Assembly (NCBI GenBank): GCA_947359465.1
Contig: OX375883.1
Coordinates: forward strand, 95,864,293 to 95,928,292
Direction of reading: 5' to 3'
DNA from: Metellina segmentata
Taxonomy: Eukaryota > Arthropoda > Arachnida > Araneae > Tetragnathidae
DNA: 64,000 nucleotides
Part shown: piece after piece, positions 30,858 to 42,129 of the stretch
How positions within the stretch are numbered: the first letter of the stretch is position 1
Layout of the letters: every line of letters starts with the position of its first letter
Made by a program: the position numbers and the translations under genes
The notes under the pieces: generated by a model
Seen by the model: only the letters and a program-made list of their open reading frames with translations
The model's database searches: none
What the model was told of the DNA's origin: nothing

Positions 30858-31172
30858 AAGCACATACACGTATCAGGCATGAGAATCTTCCGCGTTTCCG
30901 CGGATTTCCGCTTTTTTTGTGTCTTTTCATGTTTTTTCCGTTTTTTAGTAATTTTCCGCGTTTTTCTAACGTGATTTTGTGCGTTTTTAAGAATATGACG
31001 TCATTAGTGTTTTTAGCCAATGAGAGCATATTTCAAGCTTTGAAGAATCGTATTTCCTAGTGACGTTTTTATGTACTGGTGGGTAGGCTTGCACGATGTA
31101 TCGATACATCGTGAAAAACCGGTGTGAGGACGACAACCACATCAGTTTCACGATGGCGATGCATCGTGACAT

Positions 31173-31385
31173 CGCGATTTTTTCCGATCTTTCTTAGCGA
31201 TCCTTTAGCTAGTGCAGATCTCGCGGTCATCCTGACATAGCGATTTTTTCCGATCTTACTCAGGCATCCCTTAGCTAGCGCAGATCTCGCGGTCATTGTG
31301 ACATCGCGATTTTTTTCGATTTTACTCACTCATCCCTTAGCTAGCGCAGATCTCGCGGTCATCGTGACATCGCGATTTTCCCCGA
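31173..31385. repeat. 66-bp minisatellite, three units
   Basis: CAGATCTCGCGGTCAT recurs at 31215, 31281 and 31347, giving a 66-bp period. The units lie inside the TAGGCTTGCACG repeat; the copy at 17079 lacks this expansion. Confidence 0.85.
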
Positions 31386-31766
31386 TGTCACGATGTTGTC
31401 GCTCAACGCCTAATTAATGAGGAATTTCTCAAAACCATTTATATCCTCCAGATGACTTTCAATTCCAACTTATTTTTTTAACAAAATTAAAATTCAGTAT
31501 AATTAAAAAATAATAATTTGCAAATTTTAAGTTGAATTCCAAAAACCCATTCTTGTTTCTTGATGTTACAATGAATCCGTTTACATCCTTTTTTATTGTG
31601 AACTTCTGTGGCAATCTAGGTCATATATGCCGTCATCATTTCTTAAAGGAATCAAATGCCCCTTTATTTCTATTTATGATGAAGTTTTTCTAAAAAGCTA
31701 ATTTTTAATCTCTACTTGAGCATATATGGTGTGGGGGGGGGGACACGCATGCACACACACAGATAT

Positions 31767-34700
31767 TATGGTGCATCAAACGCCCCTCTAGAATCAAATC
31801 AGTTTGTCCACAATCTCAAAATGTTCCATTACCTGTAAAAAGTTACCATACCAATTCATTTTGTTTTTCGAACAATTTTAGGGGGTCCACGACAACTTTG
31901 AAATTTTAGATTTTCTGTATCAGCATCATCATTAATTACAACCAAGATAAAGTTGTTGCTAACACCATGTGGTTACACTGCCTAGACTAGTGACTGCAGC
32001 TTTGATTTGTTTACGATAAATAAGATAGTCCAGCATTTCCTGTTTATTTCAACTTGTGGTTTTCATTATGAACTGATTTTCAACTTTTGTTTATTGCTAG
32101 TTTGATTCTGATTTGGACAGTGTACACTGGTTTAACTTTAACTGAACTTTTTGTTCTGATTGCCTTATGGAAACCAGACTGAATTCAAATATTTTTGGTC
32201 TTGGATGATTCAAAAATAAATGGCTCCAAACTTCCAACTAATTTGCAAGTTTTGAGGTGTATGATGTATCATATTGAAGAAGGTGTCCAAGAAAATAGGA
32301 CTAAATGAGAGTCTGCCAAAACTAGTCCTTTCTAATACAAAGCTGTTTCATGAAAAAGCAAATATCCCAATAATCAGTGCGATATCCCTTAATCGAAGAT
32401 CTGCACCAAATACTATAGACAAGGTAAAACAGATGAAATATAAGCTAGCATTAACATTTTTTCTTAATGGCCTGTGAATGTAGAAAAGCAAATACAGAAC
32501 AAAGAGGACCTTGCCTTCCTTCAGTCAATGCAAAGTGACCGTTTGGCAACATTTGAATCACATGACAAATGTCTTGCGGAAAAACTCAAATGAAAAGAAC
32601 AGCGTCTACAGCTACAACAAATAAGAAGGGAAAAAGTTAATAGGGAAATGAGTTCCAACTTAATATTACGTGATTCTCAGCTCTATCGATAATGATTGTG
32701 ATGAACAAAGTGATACAAATGATGTGGAAAATTTCCCTTTTGAAGGACGATCAACAAGTACTCAAAAGTCATAATCAAAATAAAAGAACAGGATCGACAT
32801 TATTCATTCCACACGACATTACGATGAAAGCTAATCTTGTTTCACTAGCAACACATTTAAACATGAGTCCAGCACAACAAGCAGCATATACAAAATCATT
32901 AATTACATAACTAGGAGGAGAGACATCTACAATTGCTGCATCTTATGCAACAGCAGATAGATCAAGAAGGTAAGTTGCAATGAATATTTCAACTACCTGC
33001 AAAGAACAGTGATGTCTTCCTAAATATACGACTGCATTTGGATTCAAAACTTTCAACATCATTGTTCAATAAGTACAAAACTGAAGAACGTCCCACCATT
33101 GTCATTGGAAACGTTCACCAGCAAAAGATTCTTGATACGATAGTATATTCCCAAGGAACTGATCGTAAATGTGGCCCAATCATTGCTGACTTAATATATG
33201 AGCAGCTCACCTCTTGGCAATGCACACATACAATTGTAAACATGACATTTGACACAACTTCTTCCAACACAGGTTCTGTTACTGCTGCCTGCATCAGTGT
33301 ACAAAAGAAATTGTTACGTGCGCTCTTTGGTCAGCTTGCCGCCATCATGTTGGAGAAGTCATTTTATCCCACATGTTTGATGACTTAAAGATCGAGGATT
33401 CCAAGTCACCAGATATAACCTTGTTTAAACAATTTCGTGACAATTTTGATCATAAATATTTTGATAGTGAATTGGAACCTTTTGACTCAAAGTCAGTGAA
33501 TGTACAAGCGAGAAACATAGTTGATGGTATTGGAGACAATGCAATCCATACAGCAACATCTGCCATCGATTCAGGAAAAAACAGAGATGACTATGTGGAG
33601 TTCATAAAGCTTTGCCTATTGTACCTAGACTTTCCCAATAGTACAGGAGCCTTGTACAAAGCATGTTGGATGGCCAAATTGTTATACACAATTAAAATTT
33701 GTCTTCTTGAGAAGCAAATGCAGCAACTACCTGCTGGCACAATAACTGTAAAACAACGGGTTGCCAAACTGTGTGACTTTGCTAACTTTGTCACTCTCAT
33801 CTACTGCACCTGGTGGATAACCTGCGATTCTGCCATAAATACCCCTTGGAACGACCTACAAATGCTTCATTCTCTTAGTGTACAAGGCTGTCCATCCCAT
33901 TATATCTAAAAGTGCAATCAGTGCCTTTGAAAACCACTACTGGTATCTTACTGAAGAGATGGTGCTACTTGCCCTTTGGAGCAACAAAGTTCCACCACAA
34001 GAACAAAAAGCCATCACTAATGCTATGCTAGCTACAAAACCAAATTCCACCGATACTGCTTTTAAATTGCAAGGTAGATATGGCATGGATATTGGAAAAC
34101 CCAAATTTCCAAAAAATCTCATTCTAAATACAATTTTCTGATTTACTTGGAGCAAATTATTGGTTTTTATTTTATCTGCTTGAACTAGACTCAAATTTTT
34201 AAATAGAAGATATTTCAGAATGGTTAAGTTCTGCATCCTATACCACATCATTCACAAAGTTACAAGCATTGAATGTTGTCAATGACTGCAGAAAGAGAGG
34301 TCAAGCTAAGTACTGATTTCATACAATCAGCAAAATGTAAAGGTCATTACCAAAATGTTCTGCAGGTTGTTCAATAAGATCGACAAAAACTGAGAAATCT
34401 GCGAAAAATACCAAAATTGACTGAATCTTAAATTGAGTGTACTTGTATGAATTAAATTGAAATTAGAAAATTAATAGCATAGGATAATATATTATTTTAT
34501 TGTATCACAAAACAATCTTAATTGTATCATTTCATTAGAATATATGTTGAAAAAAATTTGTTTTACTCGCGTTGTTTTGTTTATCAGAATTTCCATTTTT
34601 ATTGTACATTTCTGGGGCCGGTGGACCATATGGATGTTATTAAATTTTTCAAAACTTTTACTTACATTTATTTATTTTTTATTTATTTATTTTTTAATTT

Positions 34701-34795
34701 TTAATTTTTTTTTTGCATTTTGAACAAAAATAGCAGAGACAGACAATTTCCATGAAATTTTTAAAAAGATGAGATGGGGTGTTTGATGCACCCTA
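31767..34795 (+). mobile_element. 3.0-kb DNA transposon with TAGGGTGCATCAAAC ends
   Basis: The termini are TATGGTGCATCAAAC (left) and, inverted, TAGGGTGCATCAAAC (right). They are flanked by a perfect 8-bp duplication ACAGATAT (31759-31766 and 34796-34803). It encodes a decayed transposase-like protein. An 8-bp duplication and a TAG start fit hAT, but the protein lacks the usual hAT C-terminus, so the superfamily stays open. It is the innermost layer of the nest behind gene B. Confidence 0.85.
32270..34340 (+). pseudogene. Transposase-like gene with an FDTTSSNTG block
   Basis: A succession of plus-strand frames gives one protein: LSKTKLFHEKANIP-like N-terminal pieces near 32274, DSKLSTSLFNKYKTEERP then MTFDTTSSNTGSVTAACIS (33038-33300), CRHHVGEV and MFDDLKIEDSKSPDITLFKQ (33320-33430), WMAKLLYTIKICLLE and WWITCDSAINTPWNDLQ (33660-33860), FENHYWYLTEEMVLLALW (33920-33980), and NVVNDCRKRG near 34275. 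I recognise this layout from repeated arthropod and cnidarian proteins and infer a transposase. FD, CRHH and WND are candidate functional residues. At least three frameshifts or stops (near 33315, 33880 and 34140) break it. Confidence 0.65.
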
Positions 34796-35588
34796 ACAGA
34801 TATATATGCAAAATCTTGGTTTAAATCATGCATGCTTCTTAAATGTACAACGCATATCTTTACTTGTTATTTTTTCCCCAACACGATTTTTAATAGCCAA
34901 GAAAAAAAAAAACTTAATAATAATTATATAGATGGTGATGTAGGAACAAGGTTTTGCTTTTAATATATATAAAATGCATGGTTGACATCACAATATTGTG
35001 ATGCTAGAATGCTGATGTATTGCGATGTAAAAGTTCTAACATCGCCATTTTTTCCCAAATTAAAAAAAAATATATCAAACCAAATTGAAATTTCTAAAAA
35101 GACTCAGCGTTGTACAAAAATTTACATATTAGGGGTACTCCTTTAACACTTAATGCACCCTAAACTAATAGCCGCATCGGAAACAAATCTTTTTTATCTC
35201 GTTCCTTTTACGATTTTGAACAAACCATGTTAGTTTCGTAATTTTCTTATCCGTACTTTCTCAGGAAACCGTCTAACAATCAAGCGAAAAAAGTAAGTTT
35301 TCAACCCTGCAGCGGCTTTAACTTTTTTAATACAGAGACATCTATCTTGAGATGTTGTTATTTCGTATGGCCGATATTTAGCACATGCTCGTAATTCACC
35401 GCTTTTTCCGATTTATGGTCTACCATTAATTATTTATAAATTCATAAATCAATTATTATAGATCCGGACTGATGTTAATTTTTACTGTTGCGAAATCATA
35501 TGCACACAGACCTGACTCGCATGTATTTAACTTAACATTTTAGTTTTCCTCTTTTTTGAAATTTTGCATTCTCATGCCTGACACGTAT

Positions 35589-36110
35589 ACACCCTCGAGA
35601 GACCGTGTACATACACACTTCTCAGTTGTGACAACATGTACTTACCTACACTGAAGAGAAGCCGTATGAGTGAAATATGCATGAAACACTTTTCACGAAA
35701 TTCATATTTGTGAGCACATACGTATCCACTCTGAAAATAAGTCATGAATAAGATATATGTATGAAATATTTTTCATACAGTAGTATCTTACGAAAGGATA
35801 CACGTATCCGCACTGAAGATGAACCATATAAATGCGAAATATGCTGGAAACCATTTTTGCAAATTTCCAAGCTATGAACACATACTTTTTCACGCTGAAG
35901 ATAAGCCATTCGAGTGCGAAATATGTATGAAACGCTATTCGCGATATTCATATTTGCAAACACATACATTTACCCACACTGACGATAAGCCATATGAGTG
36001 GGAAATATACAGGAAATGCTTTTCTCATTTACGAAAACATTCTTATCCACCGTGGAGAGAAGCCGTATGTGTGTGAAATAGTCTTGAAACTATTTTTACA
36101 AAATTCGCAT
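35589..36110 (+). pseudogene. Fossil zinc fingers downstream of gene B
   Basis: Finger remnants follow the transposon: CEICMKRYSRYSYLQTHTFT and HTDDKPYEWEIYRKCF are readable at about 35900-36030, between stops. They continue the array cut by the hAT insertion and align with 54640-55070 and 55645-55960 in the C unit. Confidence 0.75.
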
Positions 36111-36455
36111 AAGTATTATATAGACTTGTAGCGAACTTAGCTACCACTCCAAAAATTAACTTACGATATATTATTATATATATCACTAACCCTACTCTCT
36201 TTCATGACTTTCGGCTTCCTATAGACTTAAGCTGACCTAAGCAAAACCATACATCTGTGAAGTATTCATGGAAGGTTTTTATTGAAGTTTGAATCATAAA
36301 AATACAAAACTGTCAACGTATAGGATAATACGTATGAGTGAATTGTTCAAGAAAACATTTTCCCTAATCAAGCCAGTGTTTACTACAATATAGGCTCCTC
36401 TATTTCAAACCTTTTCCAAGGACTCCTTCAAATGGTGCCCAGTGATGAAATGGGG
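36111..36455 (+). repeat. Shared 3' flank of the gene B unit
   Basis: CTTCATGACTTTCGGCTT-like and AAAACCATACATCTGTGAAG words recur at 55970-56320 in the C unit. It is non-coding apart from faint finger traces (CATCTGTGAAGTATTCATGG). Confidence 0.7.
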
Positions 36456-37339
36456 AAAAAAATGGAAAGTTCCGCTCTAGATAGTAGCTGTAGGAGGACT
36501 GGTTTCCCTCCAAAAGTTCTGTTGCACACCAGCGCTGCCAGGATACGAGCGCATTTCAGAGAACAGTCGGAGTGCTTAGAGCGAGCTCAATAACTGTCGA
36601 GATAGTCATCGTGATACGAGCTACGTGTTTCCCCAAACGCAGAAAACAAAAATGATGCTGCGGTAATTAAAAAACAGACGCTCACTTGAAAATCGGTAAA
36701 ATTTTCTTATGAGGGTTAAAATGACCCCTTTTGGCGGTTCTGGGTATTTCTTAGATCATTTGATTTAATAATTAACATAAAAATATCAAAAACTTTCACA
36801 GTACACTTGGAAGCATTTTAAGTAGAGTAAGAAAATATAAGCTTCGATGTTTAGCTGTATGGTTAAATAAAGCACGGGAAATTGAGAAAAGGGTCAAATT
36901 GACCCCAACGGCGCTTCTAGAGTTAAATGCTTCTATTATTATCGCTCGTATTAAAAAAAAATCAGACAATCTTTCAAAGAAATAGAAGAAATTCTTCAAG
37001 TTTTGTCAAAAATGAACAACATATTTAAAAATCTTCATTACAAATTATTTTATTTTTTTGTCAATATCGTTTGAAAATAATATGCTTTTTAAATGAAGAA
37101 AATAAATATCCTTCTAAAGAAAGAAAAGAAAAAGATAGGGGTGACTGGAGTGTATCTTTTTCTTTTCTATCTTTATACTTGAATATATTAGGCGTTATTG
37201 TTATTTGTCCCTTTTTTTTGTACGATTAGTCTTTTTTTTTTGTCATTTTTTTGTTTGATTAGTCACTTTATCATTTTTTTTTGCTCAATTAGTCACTTTT
37301 TTACACTTTAAACCTGTTGAAAGCCCTGATGCTCGTATT
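36456..37339. repeat. B-specific insertion, first part; includes interspersed repeat copy 2
   Basis: The homology with the C unit stops at about 36455 and resumes at about 39215. 36945-37330 is the second copy of the repeat at 25930-26410. Two related words (AAATGACCCC near 36719 and AATTGACCCC near 36897) mark another small element. Confidence 0.6.
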
Positions 37340-38520
37340 ATTTGTGCCGTTGTAATACTTATCCCTTAGGTCGGCCGCTTAGGCATTATACACCCATCCG
37401 AGGTGTACACGTTACTGTCCGTTGGGGAAGTAGTCGTGGGTCAACCTAGACGGAAAGCTGGTGGTGGCTTTTAATGTCCGGGAAGACTGTCCGTAGGGAT
37501 GATAGCAAGATGAAGGGGCCGAGATCCGGGCAAAAGGATCGGGGGAGGGCTCTGCGCACTTGGGGCGGTGTGCATCCTGAACCAAGTAACTGATAAACAG
37601 TTAGTAACTTGTTATCAGTTTACGTAGACAATGCTTGGGGTCCCTAAGTGAACGCGTGTTGGTTCCAAGGAATGAAGAGTGATGGCCCCCACCACTCGGA
37701 CCGCGGCTCTTTCTGGAGTTGCAAGGGGACTCCATAACTCCGAAGATCATGGGTCTATCCGTGTAGGAGGAATATGTCAGTCTCTAAGTGGCGAAGCCGC
37801 TCTAGCCAGCAGGCTATCGGTTTGGGTCGTAGGAACTGGCACAGGGCGATGCCGCTGTTCCTGCGATCAAGTAGCGAAAGGAACCTCCTTAGGTGCCACA
37901 CGGAAACTAGCGGTGTCGGGACCACTCCCCGGCTGCCCTAGGCCAATACCTGTACGCTAACGAAAGAAGGCTATCTGGCGGACGGCAAGGGTCTGCAAGA
38001 CTCCATAGATGATGGTATCGGTTGCCCAGGGTACCGGATTAACAGGATGTTGGGGCAGCCTGCTGTTCCGTTGGGCTACTCAGGAATGCCGATAGGTTCC
38101 TAGGAGATGCCTGGGTGTGCGCCTCTGACGCCCCTCGGCACGAATCTATGAAGAAAACTTTTCCGGCTCGAAACGGACCTAAGGTTGACTGATATCATTG
38201 AGCCGGACCACATATCTTCAGCGCACACATTCCGGGGTCGACCACGTCCACGCCCTATCGTGTTCATCCTGGGCAGATAAGGGTTTTTCGGACGGCGCGT
38301 CACTAGGCCCACTTCTCAACTTTCTCATTAGAGGCTTTCCCTAGCTTCGGCTAATCCGCTGTGGGTTTTCAGTAACTCGGTACGGAGGGGTCTGCTTCCA
38401 TTCGAAGGAAGGAAGGTTCCTGGACCACAATAAACATTTGAAAGGGTTTCAAGAGGGTCGGGCCTTCGGTTTAAGTGCTTTTCAATCAGCTTATTTGATT
38501 GAAGTATTTACTCCTCCCGT
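37340..38520. other. GC-rich block of unknown origin
   Basis: This 1.2-kb block is visibly richer in G and C than anything around it. It has many short frames but none with recognisable protein motifs. It does not look like 18S or 28S rRNA to me. It could be the 5' untranslated part of a LINE, a processed structural RNA, or a fragment of an unrelated gene. It is absent from the C unit. Confidence 0.45.
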
Positions 38521-38526
38521 TTGTGG

Positions 38527-38843
38527 GCCGACCAACTGGTCTGGTGGTTTAAGGTGTTAGCCTGTAGATAGAGGAAGGTTTCCTGGTTTGAGTCAGTGCG
38601 TGTATACTTGTTAACGTATGGTGTAGAGGCTGTTGTGGCACTTTAAATCTGTCGTGGCCGAAAGTCCTCACGTTGAGTTGGTTTGAAAGTTTAGAGAGAA
38701 GGGGTGGGGGCTCCAGCTTAGGGGTTACCTCGTCAACTGACAGTGGTGTCCTCAGATCTTTCCCTTGGGGAATTGATCCCGGACCGTCGTCAATATCCCG
38801 TCGTGTCACTTTAGTACGACGTTAATTAAAATTGCCTTACCGT
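38527..38843 (+). repeat. tRNA-derived SINE, nearly full length
   Basis: The head (GGTGGTTTAAGGTGTTAGCC, eroded B box GGTTTGAGTC), body and tail (GACGTTAATTAAAATTGCC) match the SINE family at the left of the window, at higher divergence. Confidence 0.8.
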
Positions 38844-39120
38844 AATTTAGAACTACGGTCGATTACCAACCGGAAGGTTGCGAATGAGCTGTAGGACGTT
38901 AAATACCATGGCCTCGCGTTGGCTTGGCGTGGAAGTTTGGAGAGTGGGGTGCTCTCTTCATCTGATCGTGACTCGAAATTACAAGTTTCTATCCCCTTAC
39001 CCTTTGGGATTGTCACCATCTGACAGCGTTCAGAATTGCGTGGTGTTGTCCTCGGATTTTTCATTTTGAGATATATCGTCACTAATTGCCTATTGTGTTG
39101 CTCCATTAACTACCTTCCTC
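38844..39120 (+). repeat. Diverged SINE relic
   Basis: GGCGTGGAAGTTTGGAGAGT and GTGGTGTTGTCCTCGGA are SINE body words. The head and tail are poor. Confidence 0.55.
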
Positions 39121-39214
39121 ACATTAGTGTTGTGTGGAAATTGGGTAGATACTTTAATTAACGTCACGCTGGTAGTGATGCAAAAAGGGGAATGGAGAAT
39201 TCCCGGGAATAAAC

Positions 39215-40840
39215 TCGGGTTTTTGTGGAAAAAATATTGGAAAGTTTCCAATGTTTCAAGAATGGAAAAATGACTTATCAATGTCTCATCGCATGTATCT
39301 GTCAACTACTGTTTTTACAATGATGAAATTTCTAAACGTTTTTTTTTTATCAATCTAATGCTTTAGTTTCTTTGGGCTTTGACATCATGTAACAAAACAC
39401 TAATTTAGGAGCTGTTTATAATCCTAATATTTTCGAATTTTGTTGTGAATAAATGCAAAATTAAAAAAAAAAATACTTTTTTAAACAGGCAGATGAACCA
39501 GGACATCCTTGAAGATGTTCTATTAGTTCCAGAAAGTTTGAACCTATCCCACATTTTTTGGTTATTCCACCAGAGAGACGGTGACGCACTGTTCATATTT
39601 TCAGATGAAAACTGAAGCACAGTTATAAACAATTGGTATAATTCCGTATAAATGAATTCTTTCTTTAAAATTGAGTGGAGAGGATTTTACTAATAGGTTA
39701 AATTGTGTTGTACTAGATATATGAAGATTTGCGGGATAATTAACAAAAGAATAATAAACACTAACAAAAATTATACTTTAATTTTATATATGTTATAGAA
39801 ATTTATATTTTGTAGCCGAAACTCTTGCATCTCATTCACCATAATTTCTCACAAACATGGTTGCTGCTACAACTTCTTAAATGTGTCAAATTTGCATTTG
39901 TTAATGGAAATCAGCGACCATCTTGGACTACGATGTTCATTCCGATATTTATCACGTTGGTTTGTGTGGAAGTTTAGAGAGAGGGTGCCAGCTCAGGTAT
40001 TTCCTCGTCATCTGACCGTGGTTCAAAATTATATGCTGTTGTCCTTGGATCTGGAGGGGGGGGGGGTTCATTTCACCTTGAACATGTTTCATGCACTTTT
40101 AAATAATTCAAAGTATTAAATGTTTTTCTTGGTGAAAAACACAAACTATTGGACAATTGCAACCTAGAAATGTTAAAGTATTGATAAAAGTAGTCTATTT
40201 TTTAGAGGTTTTGTGTGTATTTTTAATTGATGTGTTAACATTATGAAGGCACACTTCTTTTGACATGTTTCCTTGAAACTTTATACTAATTCTATGTAAT
40301 AAACTATTTACAAAATATGCAAAAGAAAGAACACAATAAAACCAACCTATTGATGCAAAAATATTTTGGAGAAAGCAATTAATAAAAATTCTAGGTCTGA
40401 ATGTCACAGTGTTCAATATCCAGATAAGTGCTTGATTGAACTCACTAGTTTTTAAGTACCCTATTATCTTCTCAGTTGGTCCGAGGTTTGCAATAAATCG
40501 TAGATAATATGTAGTTACTTGAAGAATACTTAAAGCAAAAGTTTATAAATTGGAAACTTATCAACCGTCAGTGTTTATCACCGTTTTCTTTCTCTCGGGT
40601 TTTAAATCTTCAATTGGGATTACTCCATCATAAAAATCTTTGGCCATGCATGCTGTGGTTGATTCAACCTATGAAGTCCGAACCACCGTTTTTCCTTTTG
40701 TAAGAGTCTGTGCAGAGAATCCTCACCCCCCCCCCCACCAATCAGGGTGGGTATACATATTAAAAATTTTTAAAAATTGAAAATTTGATTTAAATCGGAT
40801 TTTTATGATTTTAAATAATACATGCCCGAAGAAGTTTAAA
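39215..40840 (+). repeat. Segmental duplication block, B unit (partner 56665-58490)
   Basis: Long collinear similarity with the C unit: TTTCAAGAATGGAAAAATGA, GGAAATCAGCGACCATCTTG and many other words, in the same orientation. It includes a SINE body fragment at 39955-40060 that is also in the C copy (57410-57505), so that SINE predates the duplication. No coding gene was recognised. Confidence 0.85.
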
Positions 40841-40950
40841 TTTATAGGAAATCTGGCTTGGCAAATCTGTAGTTTCGAGTTAGTGTTGATTTATGTTTAA
40901 CATTAATATTTATGTTGAAGAACATTAATGTGTATTGGGGAAATATAGCA

Positions 40951-41710
40951 CAGGGTGGTAACAAAACCGGGAAATCAGGGAATTTTTTATTTCTGGAAAT
41001 CTCAGGGAAAATTTGCAAATTTTACAAAAAATCAGGGAAATTTTGACAATTTAAACGGCTACCATTAAGGTTTGTCCTATTTAGAGATGTGCAATTACGA
41101 GTACTTTTGAGAATCGAATAAATTGTATTCGTCGAAATTGTAATTCAAATAAATAAGCATAGCGTCGTAATTTTTTAACACCGCGAAAACCCCCGCCGCC
41201 GTTTTTTCCAGGCTGTGAGGCTAGCGATACAACTTGTGAGATACAATTGAAATTTGAGTAACAAATTATGTTTTTTGTGTATTAAATTAATTATTTTTGT
41301 TTGCAGTTACATTTTTGTAGAATTTTTTTATGTATATTTGCATTTGGTTTCGATGAATAGTGTGACAATGTAGGGTCATATGTAAAAAGTTCATAATAAA
41401 AATATTTTGCATTTTTTTCTCCAGTTTTTTCAATTGCAATTATAAGAGTTCCATTAAGGTTTCCAACCCTTACAATAACAATTAAAATATCTAGAGGAAA
41501 AATACGAAATATTTGTGGAGAATGATCCATTTGCACCCTCTGACCCTAAATATTTAAAATGGTGTTGTGTGGATACTGTATATCGATACCAATCACGGAT
41601 CATAACATTTCTTAAGAGAATTGTTAAATCAGGGAAATTTTTGTGAGACTCTCAGGGAAATCATGGAAATATCAGGGAACTTTTTTTTCAAGGATTCTGT
41701 TGCCACCCTG
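40951..41710. mobile_element. 760-bp CAGGGTGG DNA transposon (hAT5-like)
   Basis: The inverted ends are CAGGGTGGTAACAAAA and CAGGGTGGCAACAGAA. The flanks are TAGCA on both sides (40946-40950 and 41711-41715), a 5-bp duplication as reported for the hAT5 group. Repeated 'caggga/aatcaggga' words lie near both ends. It is non-coding and lies in a stretch missing from the C unit. Confidence 0.78.
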
Positions 41711-42129
41711 TAGCAGGTAAATTATAGCAAGATTTAAACACGGTATAGGAATTAGCTAATTCATAGCATGCTATAGTATATAGGTTGGTGGGTATTCTAA
41801 TTAGCGTCGTACTGGAGCAATACAATGGGCTATAGGGTAAGTAGACCATCAAATTAAGCAAATCTATCCCGTTTCATTCTCGAGCGTTTCATATTAGTTT
41901 GATTTAGACCCATGACCGGTGGCATGAAAGGTTTTGAACCTAGATAAATAAAGTTGCGGGATCCCACTAACACCACATGTAAATTTTCGTACAAAATTAA
42001 TCAAAAATCAGACAAATTTCTGAATTTTTTTGCATTCTATATTTTTGTATGAATGAAATTATGAGAATTTCTTTAGTTAATTTTTATATAAAGTTGATTA
42101 TTGTATATACTGTATATGTATATATTGTT

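Larger units (their letters stand above)
31083..35057. mobile_element. TAGGCTTGCACGATGTATCG repeat, copy 2, split by an insertion
   Basis: The left part (31083-31750) matches 17079-17460. The right part, after the nested element, has inverted words (CATCACAATATTGTGATG, GATGTATTGCGATG, ACATCGCC) that suggest its other end near 35057. The boundaries are approximate and no target duplication was found. Confidence 0.45.
30874..35580. mobile_element. hAT-type insertion behind gene B, carrying nested elements
   Basis: The termini are CAGGCATGAGAAT and its complement ATTCTCATGCCTG. A perfect 8-bp duplication, ACACGTAT, flanks it (30866-30873 and 35581-35588). The unoccupied site exists in the paralogous C unit (about 54627-54645: CACATATACGTATACGCACT). 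Excluding nested material, only some 700 bp belong to this element, and none of it looks coding, so it is non-autonomous. Confidence 0.9.

Noticed and set aside
31730..31742. Poly-G run as a regulatory element (similar runs near 40057 and 40726)
   Set aside because: Single homopolymer runs in repeat-rich DNA; no quadruplex-type spacing or gene context supports a function.
37679..37960. 93-codon frame in the GC-rich block
   Set aside because: Long frames are expected by chance in GC-rich DNA; no motif or homolog was recognised.
37340..38520. Ribosomal RNA fragment
   Set aside because: I see none of the universally conserved 18S or 28S words in the block.
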